Below the pieces are notes generated by a model, which saw nothing but the letters and a program-made list of their open reading frames with translations, did not search any database and was not told the DNA's origin. Source: Acidobacteriota bacterium (lineage in GTDB: Bacteria; Acidobacteriota; Terriglobia; Terriglobales; Acidobacteriaceae). Taken from it: 64,000 bases of DNA. The DNA lies in contig JAJZVX010000002.1 of assembly GCA_021846985.1 (NCBI GenBank), forward strand, positions 62,001 through 126,000, written 5' to 3'. The position numbers and the translations under genes were made by a program. Shown here one piece after another: positions 8,377 to 17,624 of the stretch; within the stretch, counting starts at the first letter, position 1, and the number at the start of each line of letters is the position of its first letter.

Positions 8377-10026
8377 ATGGCAGAAAAGGAAAGACATTCA
8401 AGCGAAAATCAGGTAGAAATCTTGCCAGTGAAGAATCAAGCCTCCACCCTCACTTCAATGCCATCCGAGACAGACGCGGCGGCGGCCGGCGAACCCAAAC
8501 TGGTCCAAAGCCTCGGCCTGTTCAGTTCAACAGCGATTGTGATGGGGTCGATGATCGGCTCGGGCATCTTCATTGTCGGCGCCGACATCGCGCGTCTCAC
8601 GGATTCGCCCGCGCTCTTTCTTGGCGCATGGATCGTTACGGCCATTCTGACCATAACCGCCGCGCTCAGCTATGGCGAACTGGCGGCCATGATGCCGCGG
8701 GCCGGCGGACAGTATGTCTACCTGCGCGAGTCGCTGGGCCCGCTGTGGGGATTTCTCTATGGGTGGACGCTCTTTCTCGTCATTCAGACAGGCACCATCG
8801 CTGCGGTGTGCGTGGCCTTCGGCAAGTTCCTGGGCGTGTTCTTCCCGTCGGTTTCCACGGCGCACTGGCTGTGGCACATCGCCAAAGTGCCGGCCATTCC
8901 CCTGGGGCCCATGGTTCTGGGCAACATGGATATTGGAGTCAACACGGCCAACCTGGTCGCGATCCTCATCGTTCTCTTTCTGGCGGTGGTGAACATCTTC
9001 GGGGTGCGGCTGGGCGCGGTGATTCAGAACGTCTTCACCTCGGCCAAGGCGCTGTCGCTTCTGGCGCTGGTCGTGCTCACGCTTGCCGTCGGCAGCAATG
9101 CCACGGCCCGGGCCGCCAACTTTGGCGCGGGATGGCATGCATTCTGGCGGAATGCCGGCTGGCACGCGCTCCACCCGGTGCAGGTGGGTGTGGGCGGACC
9201 CACGGTGCTGGTGAATGTCTTCGTGATCCTGGCCGTGGTGCAGGTAGGCTCGCTCTTCTCGGCCGATGCCTGGAACAACATCACGTTTACGGCGGGCGAG
9301 GTGAAGAATCCGCGGCGGAATATTCCGCTCTCGCTGATCCTGGGAACCGGCTTCGTGGTGGGCGTGTACTTCCTGGTCTCGCTGGGCTACCTGCTGGTGT
9401 TGCCGCTGCAGGGCGACCCGCACGGGGCCACCGCGCTGGCGCGTGGAATCCAGCACGCGACGGAAGACCGTGTGGCGACCGCGGCTCTGGGAGAGGTCTT
9501 TCACTCTGCCGGCGCGTACATGATGGCGGGCGCGATCCTGGTTTCCACCTTCGGTTGCGCAAACGGCATGACGCTGGCAGGCGCGCGGGTCTACTATGCC
9601 ATGAGCCGCGACGGGCTCTTCTTTCGCCTGGTCGGGAAACTCCATCCGCGCTACAAGACGCCCGTGGCCGGCCTGCTGGTGCAGGCGGCGTGGACCATGC
9701 TGCTTTGCCTCTCCGGCACCTATAGCCAGTTGCTGGACTACATCATGTTCGCGGTGCTCGTTTTCTATATCCTGACGATTGCCGGCTTGTTTGTGCTGCG
9801 CCGCAAGCGCCCCCATGCGCCGCGCCCGTACAAGGCGCTCGGCTATCCCCTGCTGCCGGCGCTCTACATCGCCATGGCGGCGTGGGTCTGTGTCGTATTA
9901 TTGCGGTACAAGCCCCAGTACACGTGGCCGGGCCTGGCGCTGGTGATGCTGGGGATTCCGGTGTACCTTTTCTGGTCGCGCCGGCCGGTGCGACCGTTCG
10001 CGGACGAAAAGATGGCAGGGCATTGA
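8377..10026 (+). CDS. APC-superfamily amino-acid permease
   Basis: Inner-membrane permease of the amino acid/polyamine/organocation superfamily, ~549 residues with about 12 hydrophobic segments. The first segment carries the superfamily signature 'VMGSMIGSGIFIV', followed by 'ALSYGELAAMMPRAGGQYVYLRE' (here split between segments two and three). An unusual ~50-residue hydrophilic N-terminal tail precedes it. ATG 8377 has only a crowded GGAG next to it; in-frame GTG 8428 and ATG 8458 are alternatives that shorten the tail. It starts 34 bases after thiE and is followed by a second, different APC permease. The substrate is unknown; LAT-like exchangers and amino-acid uptake are both possible. Confidence 0.85.
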   Translation: MAEKERHSSENQVEILPVKNQASTLTSMPSETDAAAAGEPKLVQSLGLFSSTAIVMGSMIGSGIFIVGADIARLTDSPALFLGAWIVTAILTITAALSYGELAAMMPRAGGQYVYLRESLGPLWGFLYGWTLFLVIQTGTIAAVCVAFGKFLGVFFPSVSTAHWLWHIAKVPAIPLGPMVLGNMDIGVNTANLVAILIVLFLAVVNIFGVRLGAVIQNVFTSAKALSLLALVVLTLAVGSNATARAANFGAGWHAFWRNAGWHALHPVQVGVGGPTVLVNVFVILAVVQVGSLFSADAWNNITFTAGEVKNPRRNIPLSLILGTGFVVGVYFLVSLGYLLVLPLQGDPHGATALARGIQHATEDRVATAALGEVFHSAGAYMMAGAILVSTFGCANGMTLAGARVYYAMSRDGLFFRLVGKLHPRYKTPVAGLLVQAAWTMLLCLSGTYSQLLDYIMFAVLVFYILTIAGLFVLRRKRPHAPRPYKALGYPLLPALYIAMAAWVCVVLLRYKPQYTWPGLALVMLGIPVYLFWSRRPVRPFADEKMAGH

Positions 10027-10055
10027 CCAATTCCTGAGGAGGAAGTCCCTCATTC

Positions 10056-11588
10056 ATGTCGAGATTGCTGCGCGTTAAACCGATGTCGATGCTGTCCGCG
10101 GAGGCGAACGAACGGGGTGAACACACTCTCCGGCGCTCGCTGGGCCCAACCAACCTCATCACGCTGGGAATCGGCGCCATTATCGGGGCGGGCATCTTTG
10201 TGCTCACCGGGCAGGCGGCGGCGCTGCACGCCGGTCCGGCCGTGGCCCTCAGTTTTGTGCTGGCCGGCATCACCTGCGCCTTTGCCGGGCTCTGCTACGC
10301 GGAGTTTGCCTCGATCATTCCCATCGCCGGCTCGGCCTATACCTATGGATACGCGACGCTCGGCGAGTTTGTGGCCTGGATTATCGGATGGGATCTGGGG
10401 CTGGAGTACGGCTTCGGCGCGGCCACGGTCGCCTCGGGCTGGGCCGGATACTTCAACAGCCTGCTGCAACAACTGGGAATCCACTTTCCCCCGCGGTTGA
10501 CGGCAACCCCGGGTACGGTGCTGGTCTTCTTTCAGGACCGTTGGGTGCCGCTCACCTCGCTTCCGCCGGGAACCGGTGCGGCCGGGCTACCGCATGTGAC
10601 GGCCCTGTTCAACCTGCTGGCCATTCTGGCCATTCTGGCCGTGACCACGGTGCTGGTCATCGGCATCAAGGAATCGGCCAACCTCAACACGGCGATCGTC
10701 TTCGTCAAGCTGAGCGTGGTGGGAATCTTCCTGGTGCTGGGTGTCTACTTCCTGGCGCGGCATCCGCATCTGGCGTGGTCGAACTGGCATCCCTACTTCC
10801 CGCCATCGGATGGGCATGGGAACTTCGGCTACAAAGGCATCGCCACGGGCGCTGCATCGATCTTCTTTGCCTATATCGGCTTCGACGCGGTTTCAACAGC
10901 GGCGCAGGAGGCCAAGAACCCGCAAAAGGATATGCCCCTGGGGATTCTTGGCTCGCTGGTAATCTGCACCATCCTGTACATCCTGGTTTCCACCGTGCTC
11001 ACCGGCCTGGTGAACTACAAACTGCTCAATGTGGCTGACCCGGTGGCTCTCGGCATCGACGCAACGGGCGTGAGCTGGGGGTCGCTGCTGGTCAAGATCG
11101 GAGCCATCTTTGGGCTGGCGACCGTGATGCTGGTGATGCTGCTGGGGCAGTCGCGGGTTTTTTTCTCGATGTCGCGGGACGGGCTGCTGCCCAAGTGGGC
11201 ATCGGCCATCCATCCCAAGTTCCGCACGCCGTGGATCTCCACGATTACGGTGGGAACCGTGGTGGCCATCCTGCCGGCATTTCTCTCCGTGGGGCGGCTG
11301 GCGGAACTGGTCAATATCGGCACGCTGCTCGCCTTCACCATCGTCTGCGCGGGTGTGTGGGTGCTGCGCGTGCGGCATCCTGACCTGCACCGCCCATTCC
11401 GCACGCCGCTGGTGCCGCTGGTGCCCATCCTCGGCATTCTGACCGCGCTCTATCTCATGACGAACCTGCCGCGGATCACGTGGATGGTGATGATTGCCTG
11501 GCTGCTGGTGGGCCTGGTCATCTACTTCGGCTACTCCGTGAAGCACAGCAAGGTGCAGAAGCTCGCCAGGGCCGAAGTGGCGGACTGA
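10056..11588 (+). CDS. APC-superfamily amino-acid permease, cationic amino-acid transporter (CAT/YfnA) type
   Basis: Second permease, 510 residues with about 12-13 hydrophobic segments, nearer to the CAT/YfnA branch than its neighbour. The first segment has 'LGIGAIIGAGIFVLTGQAAAL'-type sequence, and 'CYAEFASIIPIAGSAYTYGY' follows. 'GFDAVSTAAQEAKNPQKDMP' is the typical motif after segment six, and 'GQSRVFFSMSRDGLLP' follows segment eight. The start has GAGGAGG at 10036-10042. It lies 29 bases after the first permease, so the two may be co-transcribed. The substrate cannot be read from sequence. Confidence 0.9.
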   Translation: MSRLLRVKPMSMLSAEANERGEHTLRRSLGPTNLITLGIGAIIGAGIFVLTGQAAALHAGPAVALSFVLAGITCAFAGLCYAEFASIIPIAGSAYTYGYATLGEFVAWIIGWDLGLEYGFGAATVASGWAGYFNSLLQQLGIHFPPRLTATPGTVLVFFQDRWVPLTSLPPGTGAAGLPHVTALFNLLAILAILAVTTVLVIGIKESANLNTAIVFVKLSVVGIFLVLGVYFLARHPHLAWSNWHPYFPPSDGHGNFGYKGIATGAASIFFAYIGFDAVSTAAQEAKNPQKDMPLGILGSLVICTILYILVSTVLTGLVNYKLLNVADPVALGIDATGVSWGSLLVKIGAIFGLATVMLVMLLGQSRVFFSMSRDGLLPKWASAIHPKFRTPWISTITVGTVVAILPAFLSVGRLAELVNIGTLLAFTIVCAGVWVLRVRHPDLHRPFRTPLVPLVPILGILTALYLMTNLPRITWMVMIAWLLVGLVIYFGYSVKHSKVQKLARAEVAD

Positions 11589-11606
11589 GCCAGGCAGGGA
11601 TGGGCG

Positions 11607-11635
11607 CAAATGGCCTCCTGGGCGGAGGCCGTTTG
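11607..11635. terminator. Hairpin between convergent permease and gntR genes
   Basis: A 12-base arm ending in GGCCTCC (11607-11618) pairs with 11624-11635 around a 5-base loop, with one G-T pair. It lies between two convergent genes and could end transcription from both sides. No long T tract follows on either strand, so its efficiency is uncertain. Confidence 0.5.
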
Positions 11636-11670
11636 CTTCTGGGTGCGTGCGGGAAGGGAAATGCCGGCCT

Positions 11671-12441
11671 TCAACGCGATACAAACGGGATCAGACGGCC
11701 CGGCGAAGAACGGGCGCGATGGAATTCGTAAGCATCGCCGCGGTAGAGGGTTCTTTCCCACCAGATGGGGTTCGCCCCGGAGTAGCCAACCGCGGAGACC
11801 AGCAGGGCCGGCGAGCCGCCGCGCGTCTGCAAAAGCCGGGCTTCGTTCCCGCTAAGCTTAACGGCGCGGATGGTCTGATCCGATTCGGCAATGCGGTGTC
11901 CGTATAGGCCGCGGCAGAGTGCATAAAACGAACCGCGGAGGAGCGGGCGCGTGAGCCCAGGAAAGAGAGCCGCAGGCAGCCAGCGCCGTTCCAGTATGAC
12001 CGGGATGCCGCCGGCAAGGCGCAGGCGCGCCATCACGTAAAGCTCGCAGCGGAGATCCACGCAGAGGCGTGCGGCAATGCTCGCATCGGCCTCGGAGGCG
12101 CGCAGGCGGCGGAACTCGATGATTCGGGTGGCGGGGGTTCTGCCGGCCTCTCTTGCCTTCTCCGTGAAGCTGACCAGGGTCTGCACGTCGTAGTCGAGGC
12201 GCGGCAGGCAAACAAACGTGCCCACGCCTTTGCGAAATTCGAGCAGCCCCTCGGAGACCATGCCGGCGAGCACCTTGTTGGCCGTGGGACGGCTCACCTG
12301 GAAGCGCTCGGCGATCTCGCGCTCGGTGAGAAACTTGTCGCCCGCGGCGAACTCTCCCGAGTGGAGCAGCTCGCGAAGGATGGCGTTCATCTGCTGGTAA
12401 ACCGGCTCGCGCACCAGTTGTCTGGCTTCGGCGGAGGGCAT
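11671..12441 (-). CDS. GntR/HutC-family transcriptional regulator with UTRA domain
   Basis: A 256-residue repressor-type protein. The N-terminal winged HTH (about residues 15-80) contains 'FLTEREIAERFQVSRPTANK', the GntR signature. The C-terminal UTRA ligand-binding domain follows (about 95-245), with 'LYVMARLRLAGGIPVILERRWLP' typical of that fold. Ligands of this class are usually sugars, sugar phosphates or small acids. The gene begins two bases after the deoC stop and has a GGAGA site, so it is co-transcribed with deoC. Control of deoxynucleoside or deoxyribose catabolism is a fair inference, but not proven. Confidence 0.9.
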   Translation of the reverse strand: MPSAEARQLVREPVYQQMNAILRELLHSGEFAAGDKFLTEREIAERFQVSRPTANKVLAGMVSEGLLEFRKGVGTFVCLPRLDYDVQTLVSFTEKAREAGRTPATRIIEFRRLRASEADASIAARLCVDLRCELYVMARLRLAGGIPVILERRWLPAALFPGLTRPLLRGSFYALCRGLYGHRIAESDQTIRAVKLSGNEARLLQTRGGSPALLVSAVGYSGANPIWWERTLYRGDAYEFHRARSSPGRLIPFVSR

Positions 12442-12443
12442 CG

Positions 12444-13181
12444 TCAGTCTCCAGAGGGCGCGGCGCTGGTTGCGGTAGCGGCGGTGAGCGGCTCAAGACC
12501 AAGACGGCGGCGGCACTCTTCGAGCATCGATTCGGTCCGCGTGGCGCCCACGCGCGTCACGCCGATGGCGCGGACGCGCAGAAGGGCGTCGAGATCGCGA
12601 ATCCCTCCGGCCGCTTTCACCTGCACCTGCGGAGGCGAGTATGTGCGCATCAGCTCGAGGTCGGGGATGGTGGCGCCCGTGGGGGCGTAGCCGGTCGAGG
12701 TCTTCACCCAGTCGGCGCCGGTCTCGGCGCAGATTGCGCAGAGCCGGATCTTGGCCGCGTCCTCCAGGTAGGCGTTTTCAAAGATGACCTTGATCTTGGC
12801 GCCGGCTTCGTGAATAAGACTGGTGAGCGCGGCCAGCTCGTCGTGGATGTATCGCCAGTCGGCGCTGCGGGCCTTGCTGATGTTGATGACAACATCGAGT
12901 TCCTGGCCGCCGTCCTGCAGGGCTTGCCGCGCCTCGGCCAGCTTGATGGAGGTGCTGTGGCCGCCGTGGGGGAAGCCGATGGTGGTGCTGGCATGCACCT
13001 TGCTGCCGGCCAGAATCTGCGCGCAGCGAGCCAGGTAGTAGGGCAGGATGCAGACACTGGCCACATCGTAGCGCAGGGCCAGCGCGCAGCCCTGTTCCAG
13101 TTCCTGCGTGGTGAGGGCGGGGTTCAGCAGAGAGTGATCGACCATCTTGGCAATGTCGAGATAACTATAGGATTGCTCCAC
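12444..13181 (-). CDS. deoC: Deoxyribose-phosphate aldolase
   Basis: Class I aldolase that cleaves 2-deoxyribose 5-phosphate to glyceraldehyde 3-phosphate and acetaldehyde in deoxynucleoside catabolism. The protein has 245 residues. The DeoC landmarks are 'MVDHSLLNP' at the N terminus, 'GFPHGGHSTSIK' and 'DVVINISKARSADW'. Further on are 'IKVIFENAYLEDA' and the Schiff-base lysine in 'ADWVKTSTGYAP', and 'VKAAGGIRDLDALL' provides the second lysine. The start is GTG at 13181 with a GAGGGGG site. It is the first gene of a two-gene operon with the GntR/UTRA regulator. Confidence 0.95.
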   Translation of the reverse strand: MEQSYSYLDIAKMVDHSLLNPALTTQELEQGCALALRYDVASVCILPYYLARCAQILAGSKVHASTTIGFPHGGHSTSIKLAEARQALQDGGQELDVVINISKARSADWRYIHDELAALTSLIHEAGAKIKVIFENAYLEDAAKIRLCAICAETGADWVKTSTGYAPTGATIPDLELMRTYSPPQVQVKAAGGIRDLDALLRVRAIGVTRVGATRTESMLEECRRRLGLEPLTAATATSAAPSGD

Positions 13182-13429
13182 GATTCCCCCTCATGGGACT
13201 GCGGCGGCAAGGCCGCCGGCGGGATGGCGGCATGCCCATCCGGGGCAATGCCGTTGCTGGAGATATAGTGGCATAGCCACCACGTCTCCGCAACCGGCAA
13301 TCCGGGGATGATCGAGGGCCGGAGCCGCGGAGCCGGTGATACACTGCGAAGGGTTTTGCGCCGGTGGACGGAGGGGCCGCGTACGCGGGCGAGTTCCGGG
13401 GCCGGAGCCGATTTCCTGGAGGTGCGTTC

Positions 13430-15487
13430 TTGAAGACCGGTCGTTCTCTGCGCTTTGCCTTGTTTTTCCTCGTCTCCTGGGCGGTGTTGACGGCGGCGGC
13501 GGTAGCCCCTGCGCAGGATGATGACGCGCTGCCGCTCATGCCGCTTCCGGCCCATGTCGTGACCGGCCAGGGGCAGTTCCTGCTGGATGGAGGGCTGAAC
13601 GTCGCGCTTCAGGGCTATAAGGACGAGCGCGTTGTAGCGGCCGAGGAACGCTTTCTCGACAGCCTCTTCCGCCAGACAGGAATTCCCTTCGCCGTCCAGC
13701 CGAAACCCGGCAAGCCGAACTTTGTCATCGAAACCGGAGGACCGGGCGGCCGCGTTCAGCAACTGGAAGAGAATGAGTCGTACCGCCTCGTGGTGACGTC
13801 CGGCAGTGTGCTGCTGAGCGCGCCTAACGCGCTGGGCGTGCTGCATGGGTTGCAAACTTTTCTACAGCTTGTCAGGACCACGCCGCAGGGCTTTGGCGTA
13901 CCCGCGGTGACCATCGACGACCATCCGCGCTTTCCCTGGCGCGGACTGATGATTGACGCGGGCCGCCACTTCATGCCCCTTCCGGTGATCGAGCGGAACC
14001 TGGACGGGATGGAGGCCGTAAAACTGAATGTCTTCCACTGGCATCTCTCCGACGACCAGGGGTTTCGCGCCGAGAGCAAGCTGTTTCCGCTGCTCCAGGG
14101 CAAGGGCTCCGACGGGCAGTACTACACGCAGAAGCAGATGCGCGAGGTCATCGGGTACGCGCGTGCGCGGGGAATCCGCGTGGTTCCCGAGTTCGACATG
14201 CCCTGCCACACCACTTCGTGGTTTGTTGGCTATCCCCAACTGGCCAGCGGCAAGGGGCCATACCAGGTGGCGGATCGCTGGGGCATTCTGGATGCGGCCA
14301 TGAATCCCACGCGCGAAGCAACCTATCAGTTTCTCGACCGCTTGATCGGCGAGATGACGGCGCTCTTCCCCGACGCCTATTTCCACATTGGCGGCGATGA
14401 GTGCGACGGCAAGGAGTGGAACGCGAATCCGCAGATCCAGGCCTTTATGCGCGCGCATCGCATGAAGGACAACGCGGCGCTCCAGTCCTACTTTACGGCG
14501 CGCGTGCAGAAGATCGTGGCGCGGCACCACAAGATCATGGAGGGCTGGGACGAAGTGCTGCAGCCGGATACGCCTCGCGACGTGGTTATCCAGTCGTGGC
14601 GCGGACCAAAGGCGCTGGCCGTCGCCGCGCGGCAGGGCAACCGCGTGCTGCTTTCCAACGGCTACTACATCGACCTCAACCAGCCCGCCGCCGAGCATTA
14701 CCTGGTGGATCCGCTCAGCGGCGATGGCGCCACGCTCACGCCCCAGCAGAAGGCGAGAGTGCTGGGCGGCGAGGCTACCATGTGGAGCGAATATGTCTCC
14801 CCGGAAAATGTGGACAGCCGCATCTGGCCGCGGACGGCCGCCATTGCCGAACGGCTGTGGTCGCCGCAGGATGTCCGGGACGTGAACTCGATGTACCGGC
14901 GGCTGGCCGTGGTTTCGGTCAAGCTCGAGACCGACGGCCTGCAGCACCGTGCTTTTACCCATCGCATGCTGGAGCGTATGTGCAACGGCCCTGTCCCGCG
15001 GCCTCTGGAGGTGCTGGCCTCGGTGGTGCAGCCCCCGCGGGGCTACCTCCGGGCGCGGCTCAGGGAGTACCACACCTACACTCCGCTCAATAGGCTTGTG
15101 GACGCTGTCCCGCCGGAGAGCCAGACAGCGCGCGCATTCAGCAGCCTCGTTGCGCAAATCGGGGCCGGAAAGGCATCGGAGCAGCAGTGGCAGAAGGCGC
15201 AGCACTGGTTGGCGCTGTGGCGGGATAACGACGCCAGACTGCAACCGCTGCTGGACCGCTCCGACCTGACCGCGGAACTGGTTCCGGTCTCGCAGGGCCT
15301 GTCGCGCACCGCGGCCACCGGCCTGAACGCCCTGCAGGCGTTGCGGGAGCATCGCATTCTGGATGCGCAGACGGTGCAAAAGTGCTTGCAGCAGCTCCAG
15401 GCGGACGAAAAGCCACAGGCAGCCCTGCTGGATAAAATTCCACCGGCGGTCGAGGTGCTGGTGAAAGCGGCCGGTGCGCAGCACTGA
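13430..15487 (+). CDS. Secreted beta-N-acetylhexosaminidase (GH20)
   Basis: Glycoside hydrolase of ~685 residues that removes terminal GlcNAc/GalNAc from chitin-derived or glycan chains. A signal peptide ends near 'AVAPAQ'. A GH20b-type N-terminal domain leads to the catalytic barrel, which has the catalytic Asp-Glu pair in 'FHIGGDECDGKEW' and substrate-site segments 'FHWHLSDDQGFR' and 'EFDMPCHTTSW'. A ~150-residue helical C-terminal extension follows the barrel. TTG 13430 is the favoured start because GGAGG at 13418-13422 is spaced seven bases ahead and the signal peptide begins at once; an upstream ATG at 13364 adds 22 residues and spoils it. It is transcribed toward lexA, which converges on it. 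Confidence 0.92.
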   Translation: MKTGRSLRFALFFLVSWAVLTAAAVAPAQDDDALPLMPLPAHVVTGQGQFLLDGGLNVALQGYKDERVVAAEERFLDSLFRQTGIPFAVQPKPGKPNFVIETGGPGGRVQQLEENESYRLVVTSGSVLLSAPNALGVLHGLQTFLQLVRTTPQGFGVPAVTIDDHPRFPWRGLMIDAGRHFMPLPVIERNLDGMEAVKLNVFHWHLSDDQGFRAESKLFPLLQGKGSDGQYYTQKQMREVIGYARARGIRVVPEFDMPCHTTSWFVGYPQLASGKGPYQVADRWGILDAAMNPTREATYQFLDRLIGEMTALFPDAYFHIGGDECDGKEWNANPQIQAFMRAHRMKDNAALQSYFTARVQKIVARHHKIMEGWDEVLQPDTPRDVVIQSWRGPKALAVAARQGNRVLLSNGYYIDLNQPAAEHYLVDPLSGDGATLTPQQKARVLGGEATMWSEYVSPENVDSRIWPRTAAIAERLWSPQDVRDVNSMYRRLAVVSVKLETDGLQHRAFTHRMLERMCNGPVPRPLEVLASVVQPPRGYLRARLREYHTYTPLNRLVDAVPPESQTARAFSSLVAQIGAGKASEQQWQKAQHWLALWRDNDARLQPLLDRSDLTAELVPVSQGLSRTAATGLNALQALREHRILDAQTVQKCLQQLQADEKPQAALLDKIPPAVEVLVKAAGAQH

Positions 15488-15613
15488 GGCGCATCTGCTG
15501 AAGAACAAAGGCTGCCCGGGGAACGTCCGAGTTGAATAGCCTGCGGGTCGAACTTCCGTCTCAGGGAAAAACCGCATTGATTGGGCGGAAACCCCGCCAA
15601 TCCTGCGGCGACT

Positions 15614-15641
15614 TCATGGCCCGGCTGCGGTCGGGCCATGA
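15614..15641. terminator. Perfect 10-bp hairpin between convergent hexosaminidase and lexA genes
   Basis: TCATGGCCCG (15614-15623) pairs exactly with CGGGCCATGA (15632-15641) around an eight-base loop. Its place between two convergent genes suggests a bidirectional terminator, but no T tract follows on either side. Confidence 0.4.
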
Positions 15642-15709
15642 TCTCCACACGTAAATTGTCTTTCCGTCCGGCGGACGGTTCTCCTTGACCCGGCCGGCGT
15701 TCCCTGCGA

Positions 15710-16315
15710 TCAATGGTACTTGCGGAGCACGCCCAGCACGCGCCCCTGGATGGCCACCTGCGTGGCGGGAACATAGATCGGCTCCATCTCGATGTTGGCC
15801 GGCTGCAAGCGCACCAGATTCCCTTCGTTGTAAAAGCGCTTCAGTGTGGTCTCCGAGCCATGCACCAGAGCTACCACGATCTCGCCCTGCCGGGCCGTGC
15901 GGGTGCGCTCCACCAGCACGTAGTCGCCGCTGATGATGTGCTCGTCGCGCATCGAGTCGCCGCGGACTTCCAGGGCAAAAACGTCGCGGTTGCCCACCAC
16001 GTCGTGCAGCGATATGCTTTCCGGCGTTTCCAGGGCCTCCACGGGGCGGCCGGCGGCGATGCGGCCGGCCAGCGGAAGGCGGTCGCTGGAGCGCGTGCGG
16101 GCGCCGGGCGGCAAAACGTCAATCGAGCGGCTGCGGTTATGCACGCGGTCCAGCAAGCCCTTCTTCTCCAGGTTGCTGATGTGCTTGTGCACCGTGGCCA
16201 GACTCTTCAACTGCATGCCCCGTGCAATCTCTTCGAAGGACGGAGAGTAGCCATTGCGAGTCACAAAGGACTCGATGAAGTCGAGGATCTCTTTTTGCCG
16301 TTTCGTGACAGCCAT
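15710..16315 (-). CDS. lexA: LexA repressor (SOS regulator)
   Basis: Full-length LexA of 201 residues. The N-terminal winged HTH (about 1-65) reads 'YSPSFEEIARGMQLKS' then 'ATVHKHISNLEKKGLL'. The peptidase domain has the self-cleavage Ala-Gly bond in 'LAGRIAAGRP', the catalytic Ser in 'RGDSMRDEHI' and the catalytic Lys in 'SETTLKRFY'. RecA-stimulated self-cleavage derepresses the SOS regulon. The promoter on this strand contains a direct-repeat candidate LexA box between -35 and -10, consistent with autoregulation. The -10 lies so close to the ATG that the transcript should start at or within a base of it. Confidence 0.97.
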   Translation of the reverse strand: MAVTKRQKEILDFIESFVTRNGYSPSFEEIARGMQLKSLATVHKHISNLEKKGLLDRVHNRSRSIDVLPPGARTRSSDRLPLAGRIAAGRPVEALETPESISLHDVVGNRDVFALEVRGDSMRDEHIISGDYVLVERTRTARQGEIVVALVHGSETTLKRFYNEGNLVRLQPANIEMEPIYVPATQVAIQGRVLGVLRKYH

Positions 16316-16321
16316 GCGCGC

Positions 16322-16349
16322 ATTATAGCGAACAAAGAGCGAATTGCAA
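16322..16349 (-). promoter_or_regulatory. lexA promoter with embedded candidate LexA box
   Basis: On the minus strand, TTGCAA (16349-16344) and TATAAT (16327-16322) are spaced by 16 bases. The spacer and its edges hold ATTC-GCTCTTT-GTTC-GCT (16344-16327), the direct repeat also seen before the DinB-family gene. Repressor bound here would block RNA polymerase. The -10 ends seven bases before the ATG at 16315, predicting a leaderless message. Confidence 0.65.
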
Positions 16350-16357
16350 TACCTCTT

Positions 16358-16374
16358 TTTCGCTTTTTATTCGA
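16358..16374 (+). promoter_or_regulatory. Second candidate LexA box in the lexA/diguanylate cyclase intergenic region
   Basis: TTTC-GCTTTTT-ATTC-GA on the plus strand differs by two or three bases from the site ahead of the DinB-family gene. It points toward the diguanylate cyclase gene, 186 bases away, and is 14 bases from the lexA promoter site on the other strand. It may serve either gene. Confidence 0.45.
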
Positions 16375-16559
16375 GATAAGCCTAGAGGGAAAGCCCCGGA
16401 GGAGAACAGCCCGGCACGTTCTCCTGTTCAGCAGGCAGGGCGCTTGCGAGCCAGCGAACGCATGGCCCGCCAAAACTAATGAGAAGGGCTGCCTCTGCCG
16501 ATACTTCCCTTGGCTGTCTGCAGAGGGCGCGTGCGCCATCCCATCTGCCAAGAGGATGC

Positions 16560-17624
16560 ATGATCTCACTGAAGAGGTATCTGGAAACAGAAAGGGTCGA
16601 TCCGGCAAGTGAGGCGGATCAAGAGGGCGCCGGCGTGCTCTCCGCAACGATGGCAGCCTACCGCTCCGCGCTGGTGGAGATGGGCGGGTGCGGCGTGGAG
16701 GCCTGTCCGGCGCTCGGAAACGATCTGGCGCGAAACCTGCGCGAGTGGGAAGGACGTCTCACCGTGAGTGCCGCCCAGGAGACGATTACGGCCGCGGAAG
16801 CCGGCGTGCGGGAGCAGTTGCGCGATTGGGGCCGGCGCACGGCAAAGCACTACCGGCAGAAGGCCGGCGAGGTAAAGGAAATCCTGCTCGTGATGGCCCA
16901 CACGGCCGAGTCGGTGGGAGAACGCGACCAGCGTTGCGCGGTTCAGATCCATCAGGTAACCGAGCGGCTGCAAAAGATTGCGAATCTGGAAGACCTGACG
17001 GAGATTCGCGCCTCGATCGAAAACAGCGCCGCGGAGCTGAAGGGTTCAATCGAGCGGATGACTGCGGAAGGCAAGGCGGCCATGGATCGGCTCAGGACCG
17101 AAGCGGCCACCTTTCAGGCCCGCTTGCAAGAGGCCGAAGAAGCGGCCATGCGGGATGCGCTGACAGGCTTGCGCAACCGCATTGCGGTCGAGGGGCAGAT
17201 GGAGCGGCGGATCGAGGGGGGAGCCGGCTTCTGCGCAGCCATTGTCGATATTGACCGCTTCAAGCAGGTAAACGACAAACACGGGCACGTGGCAGGCGAC
17301 GAGCTGCTGCGGCAGTTCGCCTCGGAACTGAAGTCGGCCTGCCGCTCCACGGATGTCGTCGGCCGCTGGGGCGGAGATGAGTTCATGATCCTTCTGGATT
17401 GCGATCTGGAGGAAGCGTCGGCCCGGATTGATCGCCTGTCGAAGTGGATTTGTGGCAGTTATACGATCAAGGGCGGCTCCGGGCCGGTAAGCCTTCAGGT
17501 CGGAGCTTCAATCGGGCTGGCGGAACACCTGCCCGGGGAGACGCAAAAAGACCTGCTGGCGCGGGCCGACGCCGAGATGTACCGGCACAAGGCGGGATCG
17601 CGGAAGATCAGGACAGGCAGCTAA
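16560..17624 (+). CDS. Diguanylate cyclase (GGDEF domain)
   Basis: Cytoplasmic protein of ~354 residues. Residues ~1-195 are a mostly helical sensor/dimerisation region with coiled-coil character and no obvious membrane segment. Residues ~195-350 are a GGDEF domain making cyclic di-GMP. The active-site motif is intact ('RWGGDEFMILL', GGDEF starting at about residue 271), and the product-inhibition I-site RxxD is present five residues before it ('RSTD'). 'DALTGLRNR' opens the domain. ATG 16560 follows AGAGG; an in-frame ATG at 16479 adds 27 residues of no clear character. It is transcribed away from lexA. Confidence 0.93.
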   Translation: MISLKRYLETERVDPASEADQEGAGVLSATMAAYRSALVEMGGCGVEACPALGNDLARNLREWEGRLTVSAAQETITAAEAGVREQLRDWGRRTAKHYRQKAGEVKEILLVMAHTAESVGERDQRCAVQIHQVTERLQKIANLEDLTEIRASIENSAAELKGSIERMTAEGKAAMDRLRTEAATFQARLQEAEEAAMRDALTGLRNRIAVEGQMERRIEGGAGFCAAIVDIDRFKQVNDKHGHVAGDELLRQFASELKSACRSTDVVGRWGGDEFMILLDCDLEEASARIDRLSKWICGSYTIKGGSGPVSLQVGASIGLAEHLPGETQKDLLARADAEMYRHKAGSRKIRTGS

